Shown: in pieces, positions 36,600 to 48,025 of the stretch
Numbering within the stretch: position 1 is the first letter of the stretch
Layout of the letters: every line of letters starts with the position of its first letter
Source: Anaeramoeba flamelloides
Lineage: Eukaryota > Metamonada > Anaeramoebidae
Length of the DNA: 64,000 nucleotides
Direction of reading: 5' to 3'
Assembly (NCBI GenBank): GCA_027625915.1
Contig: JANTQA010000023.1
Coordinates: 18,972,001 to 19,036,000 of the forward strand
Position numbers and translations under genes: made by a program
The notes under the pieces: model-generated
What the model was told of the DNA's origin: nothing
Seen by the model: only the letters and a program-made list of their open reading frames with translations
Database searches by the model: none

Positions 36600-37860
36600 C
36601 TTTTATACTTTTACAATAATTTGATATTTTTTTCCAACAAATACAGTTTTTTGATTTTTTTTTTACTTTTTCCTTTTTTAAAATTTCCCTTTTAAAGAAA
36701 TTGGGATTCCTCCCTTTTTTGTTTTTTTTAGGTGTTTGTGGAGACAAAAGAAAAAAAAATCAATATTAGAATTTGTTGGTTTGTAAACTCATGTTTTTCA
36801 AAATCATTGTTCAATTAAAAATCAAATTTTAAAAGTAAATATTTTAATAATTGAAGTTATCAATTATAATAAAAAAATTTCAATTTTAATATTCAATACT
36901 ATACTCAAGAGATATTTATTTTACGTCTAAAAATAAAATAAAAAAAAGTAAAAAAAACAATTAAAAAAAATTGGGATATTTATTTTGAAATAAACATTAC
37001 ATAAAAAATAGAAAATTTAAAAAATTAGTAAAACCCATTTATCGATTCTCCTCCCATTTGAATACCTAAATCTAATCCCCTTTTCATATTGAAAATATTT
37101 TTTTTTCATTAATTCATCTGTAACTTTTTTCCAAATTTTCATTTTAATTTTCCATTTTAACAAAACACTGTTGAAAAAATAAAAAAGAGAAAAAATGAGT
37201 TATTTTCAAACTTTCCATTGTGAGGGGAAAAACTGTCAAAACAAACAAATACAATTCAAAATCCAAATGTAACATGGGCCATTCATTATGAAATATAGTT
37301 TACATGTTTAGATCTTATACAAACTGAACTTTTTATAATTAGATCTTCAAAAAATCTTAAGTAAACAATACTTATACAAAACCAACTGAAGTTATATGAA
37401 CCAAAATGTACCTACAACCTGTCGTGTGATCACTTGGATTTGATTAGTACTATCGAATTGGTACTCCGAACTGGGATTTTGTGAAAACAAGATTTGGGAA
37501 TTTGCAAAAAAAATCAATGAAAATTTTATTTAAAAAAAAAAATAAAAAAAAAAAAAAAAAAAGAAAAACAATCCAAAAATAAATTTTTTAAAATCATTTT
37601 TTTTACTTAATAACCAACAATTTATAGGTGTGACTTATTGATAAAGTATTAATTTAACACTTTATAAAGCGACTTATCTGATTTGATCTATAAAATGTAC
37701 AATTATTTGATCACTTTATGAAAACAAATTATGGTGGACATCAAAAAAATCCGACAAAAAAGGAAACATCTTGTAACCCACTCAACACTTTGGTTAAAAA
37801 AAAAAAACTTTATTATCAAGTTTATACTAAAATTATTATTTTTCCAATCTCCTTTATTTC
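36600..37860 (+). repeat. Compound repeat R11, copy 2, interrupted
   Basis: 36600-36785 and 37400-37860 match 10430-11230 in order: ACTTTTTCC, TTTTTTAGGTGTTTG, TGGGATTTTGTGAAAACAAG, AATTATGGTGGAC, CAACACTTTGG. The 600 bases between include a piece of R14 (36800-36960), so another element was inserted. Confidence 0.5.
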
Positions 37861-39100
37861 TTTGAATTAGGAGTCACAAATTTAGCCACTTCAGTTATCT
37901 CTCTTAAACAGATCAAGAGTACCTTTTAACACTTAACCCTTACCAATAAATACAATCCACTTTATTTTTTGATTTTCTTTAACTTTTTCTTGTTATCGTT
38001 TAAAACTCAAAATAAATTCTTTTCATTTTTTTGAAAAAATAAAATCTATCATACGAATTACAATATTGACCATATTTTAACCAGGATAAATAAATCTAAA
38101 AAAAAAATTAGATTTTCAGTAAGTTTTTTGTTTTTTTTTTAATTTACTTAATAAACAGAAAACTAAAGTAAAATTTCTTTTTTATTACTAAAATGAAAAA
38201 AAAATACGGTTATTTTTCCAGAATTTAAAGGAATAGAGAAAAAGCAAAATTTTCACTCAATTCTTCTAAAGTCTAGAAAAGTTAAAGGTGTTTTTCACAA
38301 ATTTAAGGAATAAACCGAAAATTTTTGAAATTAAAAAAAAACTTGACCACAAAAATGTTTGATATTGTGTTGATTCACCGCTCTACAAAAATAATAAATA
38401 AAAAAAATATTTTTATTTTTGTTTTTATTTTTTTTTTCTTCTGTAAATATCCACTTACAAAAAAGCGGGTTATTGGATGTATTGGCTTATCAGAAAATTA
38501 TGGTATTTTGGGGGATTATTCATACAGTAAACATTTTTATTATTTTGGGAGAAAAATCAAAAAATAATTCTATATTTTATTCCAATGATAACCTTGTCTT
38601 ATTTTCATTTTAAATAGATTTTTTAATAGAATCCCAAAATTATCGAAATTTAATAAAAAAAAAATTGATACGTTTTTTAAAAATTTTTTCAAATTCTGGA
38701 AAAAAATCATTAGCTTTTTTTTTAATTTTTGTATTTAAAAGAAATGTGTCTTTGTGTTGGTGGGAGCCACGCCACTCGATGTCATTTTACAGTTATTTTT
38801 TTTTTAACTTTTGAAATAAAAAAGTAAAAAAATCAAGAAATTTTCTTTACATTTCCCTCAATTAAAAAATAAAAATGCTATACACTTGACGACCACTTTT
38901 CTGTATATTCCCCGTTTATTTGAAAATCTATAGTGTTTTATAATTAAGTAGAAAACACCTCGAGAACCTAGGTACCCTACATCACTTGATTGTATCATTT
39001 GAGAGACAAACAGAATTCACAGTTGAACCAAAAATCTGATAGAAAGACTAGTTTTTATCTTTTTTGGAAAGAATAGAATTTTAGTTAAAAATCTTAATCT
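37861..39100. other. AT-rich region with R7 hairpins
   Basis: 38205-38340 carries worn R7 modules (TTCCAGAATTTAAAGGAAT with an inverse, then GGAATAAACCGAAAATTTTT). ORFs at 38325-38613 are low-complexity and not credible genes. Confidence 0.5.
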
Positions 39101-39444
39101 AAACTCCATTTCACTCAAATGGACCCAGCTAAAAATGAAAAAGTAACTATATTTTTAAGAATCAACCTAACTCGGATTGTTTAGAAATATGAGAAATACT
39201 AAACTTCGTATTAGAGTCGATAATCATATAAGAAAAGCCTTAACAAACCATAAATTTCAAAAAAAAATGTTGAAAAATTTTTTGGGTCCTTTTCATTGGA
39301 ACGTCTCGTGCAGAATTCCCAATTTGTTTAAATAATAAAAATTGTTGATAACTATATTTTTTACTTGTAAATGTATGAATTTTTAAAAGAACATTCAAAG
39401 CCTAATTTTTCTTAATGTTAATTTTTTAAAAAAAATTAAAAAGG

Positions 39445-39475
<31 letters not shown>

Positions 39476-39625
39476 CAAAATACAAAAACAAAAAATTTGT
39501 AAAATGTGGAAAAAAGATTTTGATCTAAAAATTGAAATTTTAGTTTGAGAAGAATAATGAATGAAAATCATAGAATGTGTTCTATTTCTTTAATAAAACT
39601 GTACTCTTTGACTGAAAAAGAGTTT
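39101..39625 (+). repeat. TIR repeat R2, copy 3
   Basis: Left end AAACTCCATTTCACTCAAAT, right end CTTTGACTGAAAAAGAGTTT. Matches 19106-19659 throughout. It contains a long A run near 39450. Confidence 0.75.
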
Positions 39626-39794
39626 ATTTATTTATCACTTTTGCATATATCTAATAATATTGTATGGCCAAAGACAAAATTATTTGTGAGGTTTTTTTAA
39701 TTCTGAGAAATAGTGTAAAACTCAAGATTTTAACTAATTCGGGTAAATTCTGGAAAATGGCTCTCATAACTTTTCTAGTGTTTTCGGTTTATTA

Positions 39795-39986
39795 CAGTCA
39801 GTTCAACTTTTGTGACACAAACTTTCAACCAAATTTAAGGACAAAAGAAAAAAACCCAAATTAAGGTACAAAATTCGTAATCTATTATATTAAGTAAAAT
39901 AAAATTCTAAAAAATGTGATTAATTTGCCATTTTTTTGTACCTTAAGTTTCATTGAAAGTTTTTGTCTTACAATTAAAACTGATTG
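39795..39986. repeat. MITE-1 copy
   Basis: 192 bp, flanked by TA, starting CAGTCAGTTCAACTTTTGTG and ending TTAAAACTGATTG. Fold-back halves are visible but more diverged than at 28 kb. Confidence 0.75.
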
Positions 39987-40089
39987 TATGAAAATCAAAA
40001 GAATTTTCTAATAATATAGTAAAGACAAGAAAAAAACAATTTTTTTTTTTTAAAGTGAAAGATTAAACGTTTGAATATTCCAATTTTTG

Positions 40090-40620
40090 CTATGGTTGTA
40101 TACAAATTCATTATAACAACATTTAACTGGTACCAAAAATTTAACTCACAACGATCAAAATAATGGGTTCCCAAAACTATAATGCATGTTTCAAAATATA
40201 ATCCGTATTCTTTTTTTTTCTTGTTCTCAGCAACATGCAATCGACTACCAAATAGTATACCTAAGTCCACACTAATTTTGAAAGTAAACATCTTGATATT
40301 TTTAGTAAAGTTTAAATTACGGATGAAATTTGTCAAAATTATTTCATAATATTCCCAATTTTTTTGAAATTTTTTTGTTTTTTGATATATAAAAATTTAC
40401 TCTATTTTTTGAGATAAATTTTCAAAGTTGATACATTCATTTTTAGAATTTTTTTTTAAATGATAGAACTTTAAAAAACCAATACCATATTTATTTAGTG
40501 TTTATTATCAGTTTCTTTGATCGGTTGATGTATAGATCTTCTATAAGAAAAAAATACACTTTTTTATTAAGAAACATGATTATAATATTTTGCATGCTTT
40601 ATTTTGACTACACTCATATT
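40090..40620 (+). repeat. Dispersed repeat R15, copy 3, uninterrupted
   Basis: Matches 25985-26437 and then 27350-27420 without a break, so it represents the state before the 26438-27350 insertion. The minus-strand ORF at 39995-40336 overlaps it and is not supported as a gene. Confidence 0.6.
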
Positions 40621-41625
40621 TTTTTTTTTTCATAGGCTTTATTTGTGAAGATAGGAAATAACAAGTATCAACGTGGTTCATTCTGAAATTGGCCTTATTT
40701 GTTTGATCTTAAATTAATATAAAATTATAAAAAAAATATTTCAAAACAATTTAGGAAAACCTATTTTCAAATTATTTGATATTAAAGTGATTTTTAGGTT
40801 AAAAGTGAAAAAATAAATCTTTTTCTCATTTTTTTTTAGCAAAACAATTCCCTTTTAATCTTTCTATATCTTCATAATACCTAAAGAAAATAGATTTAGA
40901 GATCCCTATTTCCTCTTTATGACTTGTATGTGTTTGACAATTTGATTTTTTTCTTAACGTTCTACAGTAAGCCAATATTTTTTCTCTGGTTTAAATTTTA
41001 GATATCTGTTTCAAGTTAAAAACATAGGTAAAAGATACCACTCAACTCGAAACAAGATTGGTTTAAAAAAATAATTAATATAACTTGTATTTGTTTTTTT
41101 TATCAATGATTTCAATTGAAAAATTAATAGATGACCATTATTTCTTTTCCGTTGTCTAATTAAGAGAAAAATAGTCAACCTTTTTTTTGCTTTTATTGTT
41201 ATTCTTAAAATTAAAAACCTCTTTGCTAAATTAATTTAACTTTAAAATTTTGATTCAATTTTTCAAAAACAAAAGCAGATTTTCAGAAAAAGACCAAGGA
41301 GTTTTTACCTTTTTTCAAACGTCCAAAAAAAAACAATTAAATAAGAGTTACATGTTCTCTATTTACTTTGTATCTGAACAGTTAAATATATCGAGAGCAA
41401 ATAAATAAAGTTTCTTTGAATGCTGAAAAAATTGGTTAATTTAATTCAACTAGATTTTGGACTTCCAAACCAACCGCGGCTGTTTTTTGATGAGAACTTT
41501 AATTTATTAGAACAAAATAAAATACCCAACAGCCATTTATTTTTTTGGATTTTTCATCTCTTCGAATACACACTGACTGTTTACCTAGGCTTTCAAAATT
41601 TAAACAGAGCAAGTCCAACAGTTTT
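40621..41625. other. Intergenic upstream of a coiled-coil gene
   Basis: No gene is supported. The ORF starting at 41420 overlaps the real start in another frame and reads through what is probably 5' UTR; base composition rises in GC from about 41460. Confidence 0.45.
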
Positions 41626-42189
41626 ATGACTGAAGTTTATAACCAAACCAACAGCGAAGAAGGAAATTTTGCGGGTGATCAAACTACCAATGAAATTACA
41701 ATGATGGAGTTCGAAATGGAAAAAAGGATATTAGAACACAAGATTAAGGAACTCGAAAGAGAAAATAACCGTTTCAAGAAAAACCCAAACACAAAGCGTC
41801 TCGAGAGTTTGGAAAAGAAAAACTATCAAATGAAGGAAATAATCAATATGTTGGAAAACACTATTGAGGACAAAAACCAAGAATTGAAAGTCGCCAAAAT
41901 GCAGTTGGAGTCAAAGTTGGAAGAAATTGTCATTATGCAAGAATTAGCAGAAAAAGAAAAAAAAAAATCAAGTGACGAAATCAAGGAGTTAGAAGAAGAA
42001 ATTGAAAAATTGAAAACAAACCCACATTCTGAAAATCGTTCAAATAAGAAATTGTCTTCGAATAGAAACCCAAAAAGAAAGACAAACCCACAACCAAACA
42101 AAATTGGGAATGAAACCAAGCAACGACCGAGAAGAATTCAAGGCAATAAAACTCCCAGTAAATTTTCCCCTTTTGATTTCATTCTTTAG
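41626..42189 (+). CDS. Coiled-coil protein with basic tail, function unknown
   Basis: A single-exon frame of 187 residues from ATG (MTEVYNQTNSEEGNF) to TAG. An ORF in this frame extends upstream without ATG support, so this first methionine in context is taken as the start. Residues 28-131 form a continuous heptad-rich coiled coil of Glu/Lys/Leu (EKRILEHKIKELEREN, EIKELEEEIEKLK). Residues 139-178 are Asn/Lys/Arg/Pro-rich and very basic. No enzyme or targeting motif is seen. Coding composition stands out clearly from the flanks. Such proteins act as scaffold or cytoskeletal linkers in general, but no homologue is recognised. A 5' exon further upstream cannot be excluded. Confidence 0.7.
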   Translation: MTEVYNQTNSEEGNFAGDQTTNEITMMEFEMEKRILEHKIKELERENNRFKKNPNTKRLESLEKKNYQMKEIINMLENTIEDKNQELKVAKMQLESKLEEIVIMQELAEKEKKKSSDEIKELEEEIEKLKTNPHSENRSNKKLSSNRNPKRKTNPQPNKIGNETKQRPRRIQGNKTPSKFSPFDFIL

Positions 42190-42639
42190 ACATTTTTTTT
42201 GTTACCTTTACTTTTGAGCCTAAACAAAGCCACCTGAGAGAGGTACTTTGGATATCATATTTGGGTGTACGAAGAATGTTTGAATTTTTTTTTCAGATCC
42301 ACAATTTTTGGGTTGTTGAAAAAACGGAATCCATTTGGAATAGATTTGTGTTTTTTTTTAATCTTTTTTTTTTTTTTTATTATTATTTTTTTTTGAGGCA
42401 AAAGTTCTGTGTGCAAATGAGAATCATTAACACTTTGTTAAAATTGCTTTTATTTTTTTCAAATACAAGTGCTAGTTTCCCAAACTGTTTTTCAATTATA
42501 AATCTTTACAGTTCAACGAAACATTTTTTTTTTAAAGCCCTTTTTAAAAATGTAAGTTAAGAATTATTTCAAAACATTTCTCAAAAAAAAGTTCTATCGA
42601 AATTTTTCAACTGTTTTATAAAGACTTTAAGGTTAAAAA
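42190..42639. other. 3' flank of the coiled-coil gene
   Basis: AT-rich with a long T run near 42370. The ORF at 42261-42560 is low-complexity and unsupported. Confidence 0.4.
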
Positions 42640-43390
42640 CCCCTGAAACTGGAAAAAAGATTATCTTGTATTAGGAGTGGTAACTTGCTATTTTAGTTCT
42701 TAGCTGATCGATCTTGGACTTCTTATGAGTTTTAATAGTGGTTCAAAAAATGAATTTATTATAATTTTTTTTTCTTCCAAAATCCGAATTGATGGGTGTA
42801 AGGCCAATAGGTTGGTATGTATTTAAGAATGAATTTTAATTTTTGAGTCGTCAATTGAATTTTTAATTAAGATTGGTTTTATTTAGAGCTTTTAAAAAAG
42901 TAATTTTTTTTTTTTAAGGGACTAGTCTCTATTAAAATTTTTTACCTAAATTTAATCGAGATTGAGAAAATTTTTTGCCAATTACTTAGATTTGAAAGAC
43001 CCTGTTTATTTTCATATATTAAACATATTTTTAGATAAGGAATCCTTATTTAGAAATTGGCCAAAACAAAAATAATACAGACTAGCCCCTTAAGGTAATT
43101 GAGTAAAAGGAAAATGAAAATTACAGTTGACAACACAAAACCCAAATAAAAATTTCCAATTGAGAAATTCAAAAAGTAAAATTTTCTTTTTTTTAACACA
43201 TACCAACCTATTGGCCTTAGAATCTTCAATTCGGATTTTGGAAGTAAAAAAAATTATAATAAATTCATTTTTTAAGCCACTATTAAAACTCATAAGAAGC
43301 CCAAGATCGATCAGCTAAGAACTAAAATAACAAGTTACCACTCCTAATACAAGATAATCTTTTTTCCAGTTTCAAGGATTGTAATCCTTA
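42640..43390. repeat. Inverted-repeat element R5, copy 1, with R6 inside
   Basis: Arms of about 180 bases (42650-42825 and 43195-43385) are near-perfect complements: GATTATCTTGTATTAGGAGT, CTTAGCTGATCGATCTTGG, GGCCAATAGGTTGGTATG and inverses. A shorter relative without the insert lies at 52735-53005. The loop contains an R6 copy. Confidence 0.8.
42912..43096 (-). repeat. TIR element R6, copy 2, nested in R5
   Basis: Runs from TAAGGGACTAGTCTCTATT to ATACAGACTAGCCCCTTAAGG. Matches 22598-22778 in reverse, including AGATAAGGAATCCTTATTT. Confidence 0.75.
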
Positions 43391-45036
43391 AGTTGAACAA
43401 AATTTTCATTTCAATCTTTTCACATAAAACAATTCAAAAACCAATCATTTGGTCAACCATTGTTAAAGAAAAAAAACAGATTACAACCAATTTAAGATCA
43501 ATAAAAGAATTTACCTTTTAAAAAGGTTCTGCTTAATTCAATAAAATTTTTAGTTCATTTCCATTTTTTGATTTTTTTAAACCCGATTTGAGCAAAGGAT
43601 TTTATTGGTTTAAATGTTAGGTACATTTGCAAAATCAGTTGGTTTTTGAATATTCTTTGAAAAGAACTCTTTTAGAAAATATGTGCAAAAATGATTTATG
43701 AATTTTTCATGTTTTTTTACATAAAATTGTGATTTTTTCATCATCTATGATACTTTTCTGGTATGCCCCAAGGGTCAGGAAGGGATACTTACCAATATAC
43801 CCAATATATTTGATGTTTTAAATGACAACAAATTCCATTTAATAAACTATTGAAGATGTTTATTTATGCTTTGGAATTTGAAAAAAGTATTTTGGATTTT
43901 CTCTTGACGTTTCTACTCCAAATCACTTCCTTTCTTTTTTAAATACAATACAACGTTACTAAATACATCAAATATCTTTGCCAAGTTTCTTGATCCTTGA
44001 TAAATTAAAAGGTTGAGTGATCACCAATCTTCATATTTTAAATTTGAAAAATGCCTTTCTTCATTTTGTCCTGAAATAGTTTTTACACATCACTAGTATG
44101 AAAAAATAAAATTTGAAAATTCCAAGTTAGACAAAACTACTAACCTCAATTATCATTTCATCCTTGCTAATTAAGTTTATTCACACTATAATCAACATTC
44201 CAGTTCTTAAAAATCTTGAGACTGTTGTATCTATTGTTGTTAATAGTACTGCGATTTTTAAAAGTCTCTAGTCTAGAAAAAAAGTTCTATTTTGGGGTAA
44301 AATAATTATAAATGGATGTGACAATGAATTTTCTTTAAATTCAACTTTAGGATATTTTTTTGAATAGATAATAACTAATAGTTTTGAAAACACTCTACTC
44401 ATCTAAAAAAACCCAAATAAGGGAAAAAAATAACTGATGATAAATATTGAAAGTGTCAAAGGTTTTTTTTACTTTTTGGAATAAACCGAAAATTTCAAAA
44501 ATTTTCAGTTTATTTCAAAAAGTCAAAAAAAACTAACAAAAATCTATTGATTTTACGAATAAACAGAAAACTCAAGAAAAGCTAACTGCTGTTTTCCAGA
44601 ATTCAAAAGAATAGAGAAAAATCTTTGATTTTACTCTATTCTTTCAAATTTCTGAAAAAATAACAATAATTTTTTATAATTCTTGGATTTGTTTCGAAAA
44701 AATATTGATTTTCTAATCAAAACAAGAATGAAAAAAAAAGAAATAAAAATTCTGAAATTAGAATTATAATTTTGGTTAAAAAAATGACTTTTTTCATGAG
44801 AAGATAATGATTTAGAATCCAAAAAAAAGTTAGGGTAATAAGAGGAAATTAATTTTCACCCTTCAAAATAATAAAAAAAAACCTATTTTCAAAATTTTGA
44901 TTTTACAAAAATATCAATCATATTGATTTCTTTGTTATATATTTACATGAATATTTTACGGATTATTGTTTCTTTTTCTAATCTTAATATTTTTTTTTTT
45001 TTGTAAAAAAAAAAATAAAAAAAAAAAACAAATTAA
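43391..45036. other. Intergenic with R7 hairpins
   Basis: No supported gene. R7 modules lie at 44460-44660 (see separate entry). Elsewhere AT-rich sequence, with an A run just before the next ORF. Confidence 0.5.
44460..44660. repeat. Hairpin-module cluster R7, site 3
   Basis: Three modules in a row: GGAATAAACCGAAAATTTC with its inverse (44462-44530), ATCTATTGATTTTACGAATA with AACAGAAAACTC (44532-44582), and TTCCAGAATTCAAAAGAAT with its inverse (44590-44658). CTAAC marks the joins. Confidence 0.75.
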
Positions 45037-46032
45037 TTGCTATTAATAATAGAAACAAAAACAACTTTATATAGGGCAAATACAATACAATTCAATCGAA
45101 AAAACACAAAAAAATTATTTAATACCTCTTTAAATAAGCAAACAAACCCAAAAACACAAGGTAAAAAAACATTACAACCAAAAAAGAAGACAACTTTAAA
45201 AAAAACCAATAATACCACAAAAAAGACACGAATGAAAAAAAAAACAAATAAAAATGTTAGAATTAAACAAGGGAATAAACCGAAACCAACTACCAAAAGG
45301 CGCACACAAACACAGAATTCGTTCCCACCATCCTCAATTCCCGATAAATTCAAAAAAAAGACAGCCAAAAATTTCTCGAGAAATAAGCACACGAAAAAGA
45401 ATAATTTAACTTCAAAGAAGCAATCGAATGATAATAAAAATGGAAAAGAAAAAGAAGAACTTGAAAAAATTAAATCATTAGAAGAAAAATTAAAACAAAT
45501 CACAGAAAAATCAATACAAACAGAAAAAAATTTAAAAAGGTTATTGGATGTAAACAAAAAATTAAATCGAATCATTTTAGAAAACGAGTCAAAAGGATCA
45601 AATTCTGGCAATACTGAAGAAATTGAAAAAATGAAAAAACATTATGAAAAGAATATTGAAAAATTAAAATCTCAATTAAGGAAATTATTAAGAGAATTGA
45701 AATCAACCCATCAAAAAAATAACGAATTCTTAATCCAAATCCAACAAGATTCGAAAAAAAAAACCCAATTGCAGCAACGTAATTTATTACTTCAAAACCA
45801 AATCAACAAATTAAGATCAGATAATGCCAATTTAGAAAAAAAAATTAAAAAATTGCCTATTTTACTCAAAGCTAAAAACAAAATGATCGAAAAACAAAGA
45901 AACTATAAAAAAAAATCATACGCAACACCTTCAAAGGAGAAACCAACGAAAAAAAATGAAATAAAAATTCACGAAAATACTAATAATTATAAAACAAAAC
46001 TGTATTCTAATGATGTTACAGATCAAAATTAA
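45037..46032 (+). CDS. Lysine/asparagine-rich coiled-coil protein, 5' end uncertain
   Basis: An open frame of up to 331 residues ending in TAA. The upstream limit starts at a TTG, so the real start is either the in-frame ATG at 45232 (residue 66) or an upstream exon joined near the AATAATAG acceptor-like site at 45048. The first 135 residues are Lys/Thr/Asn-rich and basic (KKTNNTTKKTRMKKKTNKN). Residues 138-177 and 194-300 are coiled-coil segments (EELEKIKSLEEKLKQI, EEIEKMKKHYEKNIEKLK). The tail is Lys-rich. No known domain is recognised. Codon use is strongly AAA/AAT biased, in line with the genome. It lies 2.8 kb from another coiled-coil gene on the same strand, but the two share no obvious sequence. 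Confidence 0.6.
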   Translation: MLLIIETKTTLYRANTIQFNRKNTKKLFNTSLNKQTNPKTQGKKTLQPKKKTTLKKTNNTTKKTRMKKKTNKNVRIKQGNKPKPTTKRRTQTQNSFPPSSIPDKFKKKTAKNFSRNKHTKKNNLTSKKQSNDNKNGKEKEELEKIKSLEEKLKQITEKSIQTEKNLKRLLDVNKKLNRIILENESKGSNSGNTEEIEKMKKHYEKNIEKLKSQLRKLLRELKSTHQKNNEFLIQIQQDSKKKTQLQQRNLLLQNQINKLRSDNANLEKKIKKLPILLKAKNKMIEKQRNYKKKSYATPSKEKPTKKNEIKIHENTNNYKTKLYSNDVTDQN

Positions 46033-46989
46033 ATCAGATATTTCGCTAGTATTTTTTTTATAGAATGTTTGCTTGATGGATTTTTGGCTCTTCTTGTCTT
46101 CTAAAAAGATCTTTTCTCTTTTTATTTTTTATTTTTTATTTTTTTATTTCTTTTTCTTGTTTCTTTTTGAATTAAATTTTTTAATATTATCTATTGGTTA
46201 GTAATTTATAATTATAATTATATTAGATTTTTTTTTTTGATTTTAAAATTTTCATTTCTCATACTCTTTTTTCCCTCGGTCTTTTATCTTTTATCTTTTA
46301 TCTTTTATCTCGAGATCTAGATCATTATATAAAATATGATTTTTGAATTAACATCAAAATCAAATCAAAAAAATCAAGAAACTCTCAATAAAAAACATAT
46401 ATTTATGATTATTATTTTTGATAATTTTTTTTTTGATTTTCTTGAATTACAATAAAAAGAAAAAAAGACAACTATGTTTTTTTTTTTTTTTTTTTTTTGA
46501 TTCAACTTTCCATTTTTAAATAGGAGCTTTTTGTAAACAAAATAAGAGTATGATTAAATTTATTATCAAAATCAAAACAAAAAAATATTTCTTTTTTTTT
46601 TTTAATATTATTTTAGAAACCAACACTTTCTCCTTTAACTATTACAAAAATCACAGAAACTGACATCTGAGATAACTTGGCCCATCAAATTAGATACAAG
46701 AAAATTTATTTTCCACTCTATAATAATAATAAACTATTAAGATTTATCAAAATTTAATGATCATGAAATGATTAATAGTATACTTTAGAATGTTTAGTTC
46801 AAATACAATATACTTTAACCATTGAAGAATCTATGTTGAGTGTAATCTTTTAAAGAATAAAAACAAAAACAAATATTATGAAAAGTTTATTAGCTATGAT
46901 TTTTTAATTTTGATAAAATTACAATATTTTCCTATTTTGAGTATTTTCGGCATTTTTACAATTACCCAAAAAAATTATCTTTTGTTACA
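46033..46989. other. 3' flank, no gene seen
   Basis: Contains a fourfold TCTTTTATCTTTTATC-type tandem repeat at about 46278-46310 and a long T run near 46480. No ORF is supported. Confidence 0.5.
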
Positions 46990-47480
46990 ATAATTTTTGT
47001 AAAGTAAAAATATTTTTTTTCCTTTTTTTTACCTAACTAAATCCTCTTTAATACTGGTGAAGAATATTTACCAGATACAAAGACCAAGCGGTTACTTTAT
47101 AATACTTGAAACATGGAAGTATGAGTAACTTGAAAATAAAAACTAAAAAGCAAAGACAAAAAAATATCAAAGGTTTTAAGAAAATTAGATCAAAAAGAAA
47201 AACGACATTATAACAATAAACCAACGATCCCCAAATGAACATTCATGATCAATTATCAAATTAAATGAAATCAACCAAAAATATCGTGAATGTGATTGTG
47301 GGAGTTCTTAATGAAAGATAGCATTGGTTTTTTTTTTTTTTGATTTTTGATTTTTTACCAATTGCGTGTTACAAACACTTTTTAAATTTCTACTTTTTTT
47401 TTGAATTAATTTCTTTTTTCCTATTTTCTTATCCATTTTTTGGTTTTTCAACTTTTTAAATATAAAAAAATTTTAGGATT
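46990..47480 (-). repeat. Dispersed repeat R17, copy 2
   Basis: Reverse complement of 1490-2000, including the CATGAATGTTCATTTGGGG block. The hydrophobic minus-strand ORF at 47048-47242 lies wholly inside this repeat and is not taken as a gene. Confidence 0.6.
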
Positions 47481-48025
47481 TTCTTTCCCTTGAATAATCA
47501 TGAAATATATGATTTCATGTTTAAAATTACCTTTGATAAAATTTAAGTTAAAGTACAGTTAGAATGTAATTTACAATTCTTCAATGATAAAAAATGAAAA
47601 AAAAAATTTTTTTTTTCTTCGTTTTGTTTTTTCTGAAATTGATAAAATTGATTTTAACAAAAACAATATCTTTTTATAATTATTTTTTTCTAAAAATCCC
47701 ATGAAGGTGATTATTTTAAATAAAATAGTAAGATCTGAAAAATCTCTTTCATCCATTTAAAATCTTGTAAATAAATTAATTTCAAATAAAAATATTTTCA
47801 TTATAATTCAATTCCTCATTAATTATCAATTAGAAATGAAATTATTTAAAAATAATTGTTTAAATTAATAATAAAAATAATTGAAAATTATAAGATTAGA
47901 TTTTTTTTTTTTATTCTTTAATAAACTAAATATTTATAATATTAAGTATTTTAATTAATGTATATTTTAATTAATAAAAATTATTATGGGGGTTTTATTT
48001 TTAATTCTTATTATTTTATTTTATT
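47481..48025. other. 3' flank of the syntaxin gene
   Basis: AT-rich, no gene seen; the minus-strand ORF at 47571-47756 is low-complexity. Confidence 0.4.

Noticed and set aside
45033-45611. 192-codon minus-strand ORF rich in Phe/Val
   Set aside because: Shadow of the lysine-rich gene on the plus strand; poly-K codons read as poly-F in reverse.
47048-47242. Hydrophobic ORF resembling a membrane protein
   Set aside because: Entirely inside repeat R17, whose other copy has no such frame.
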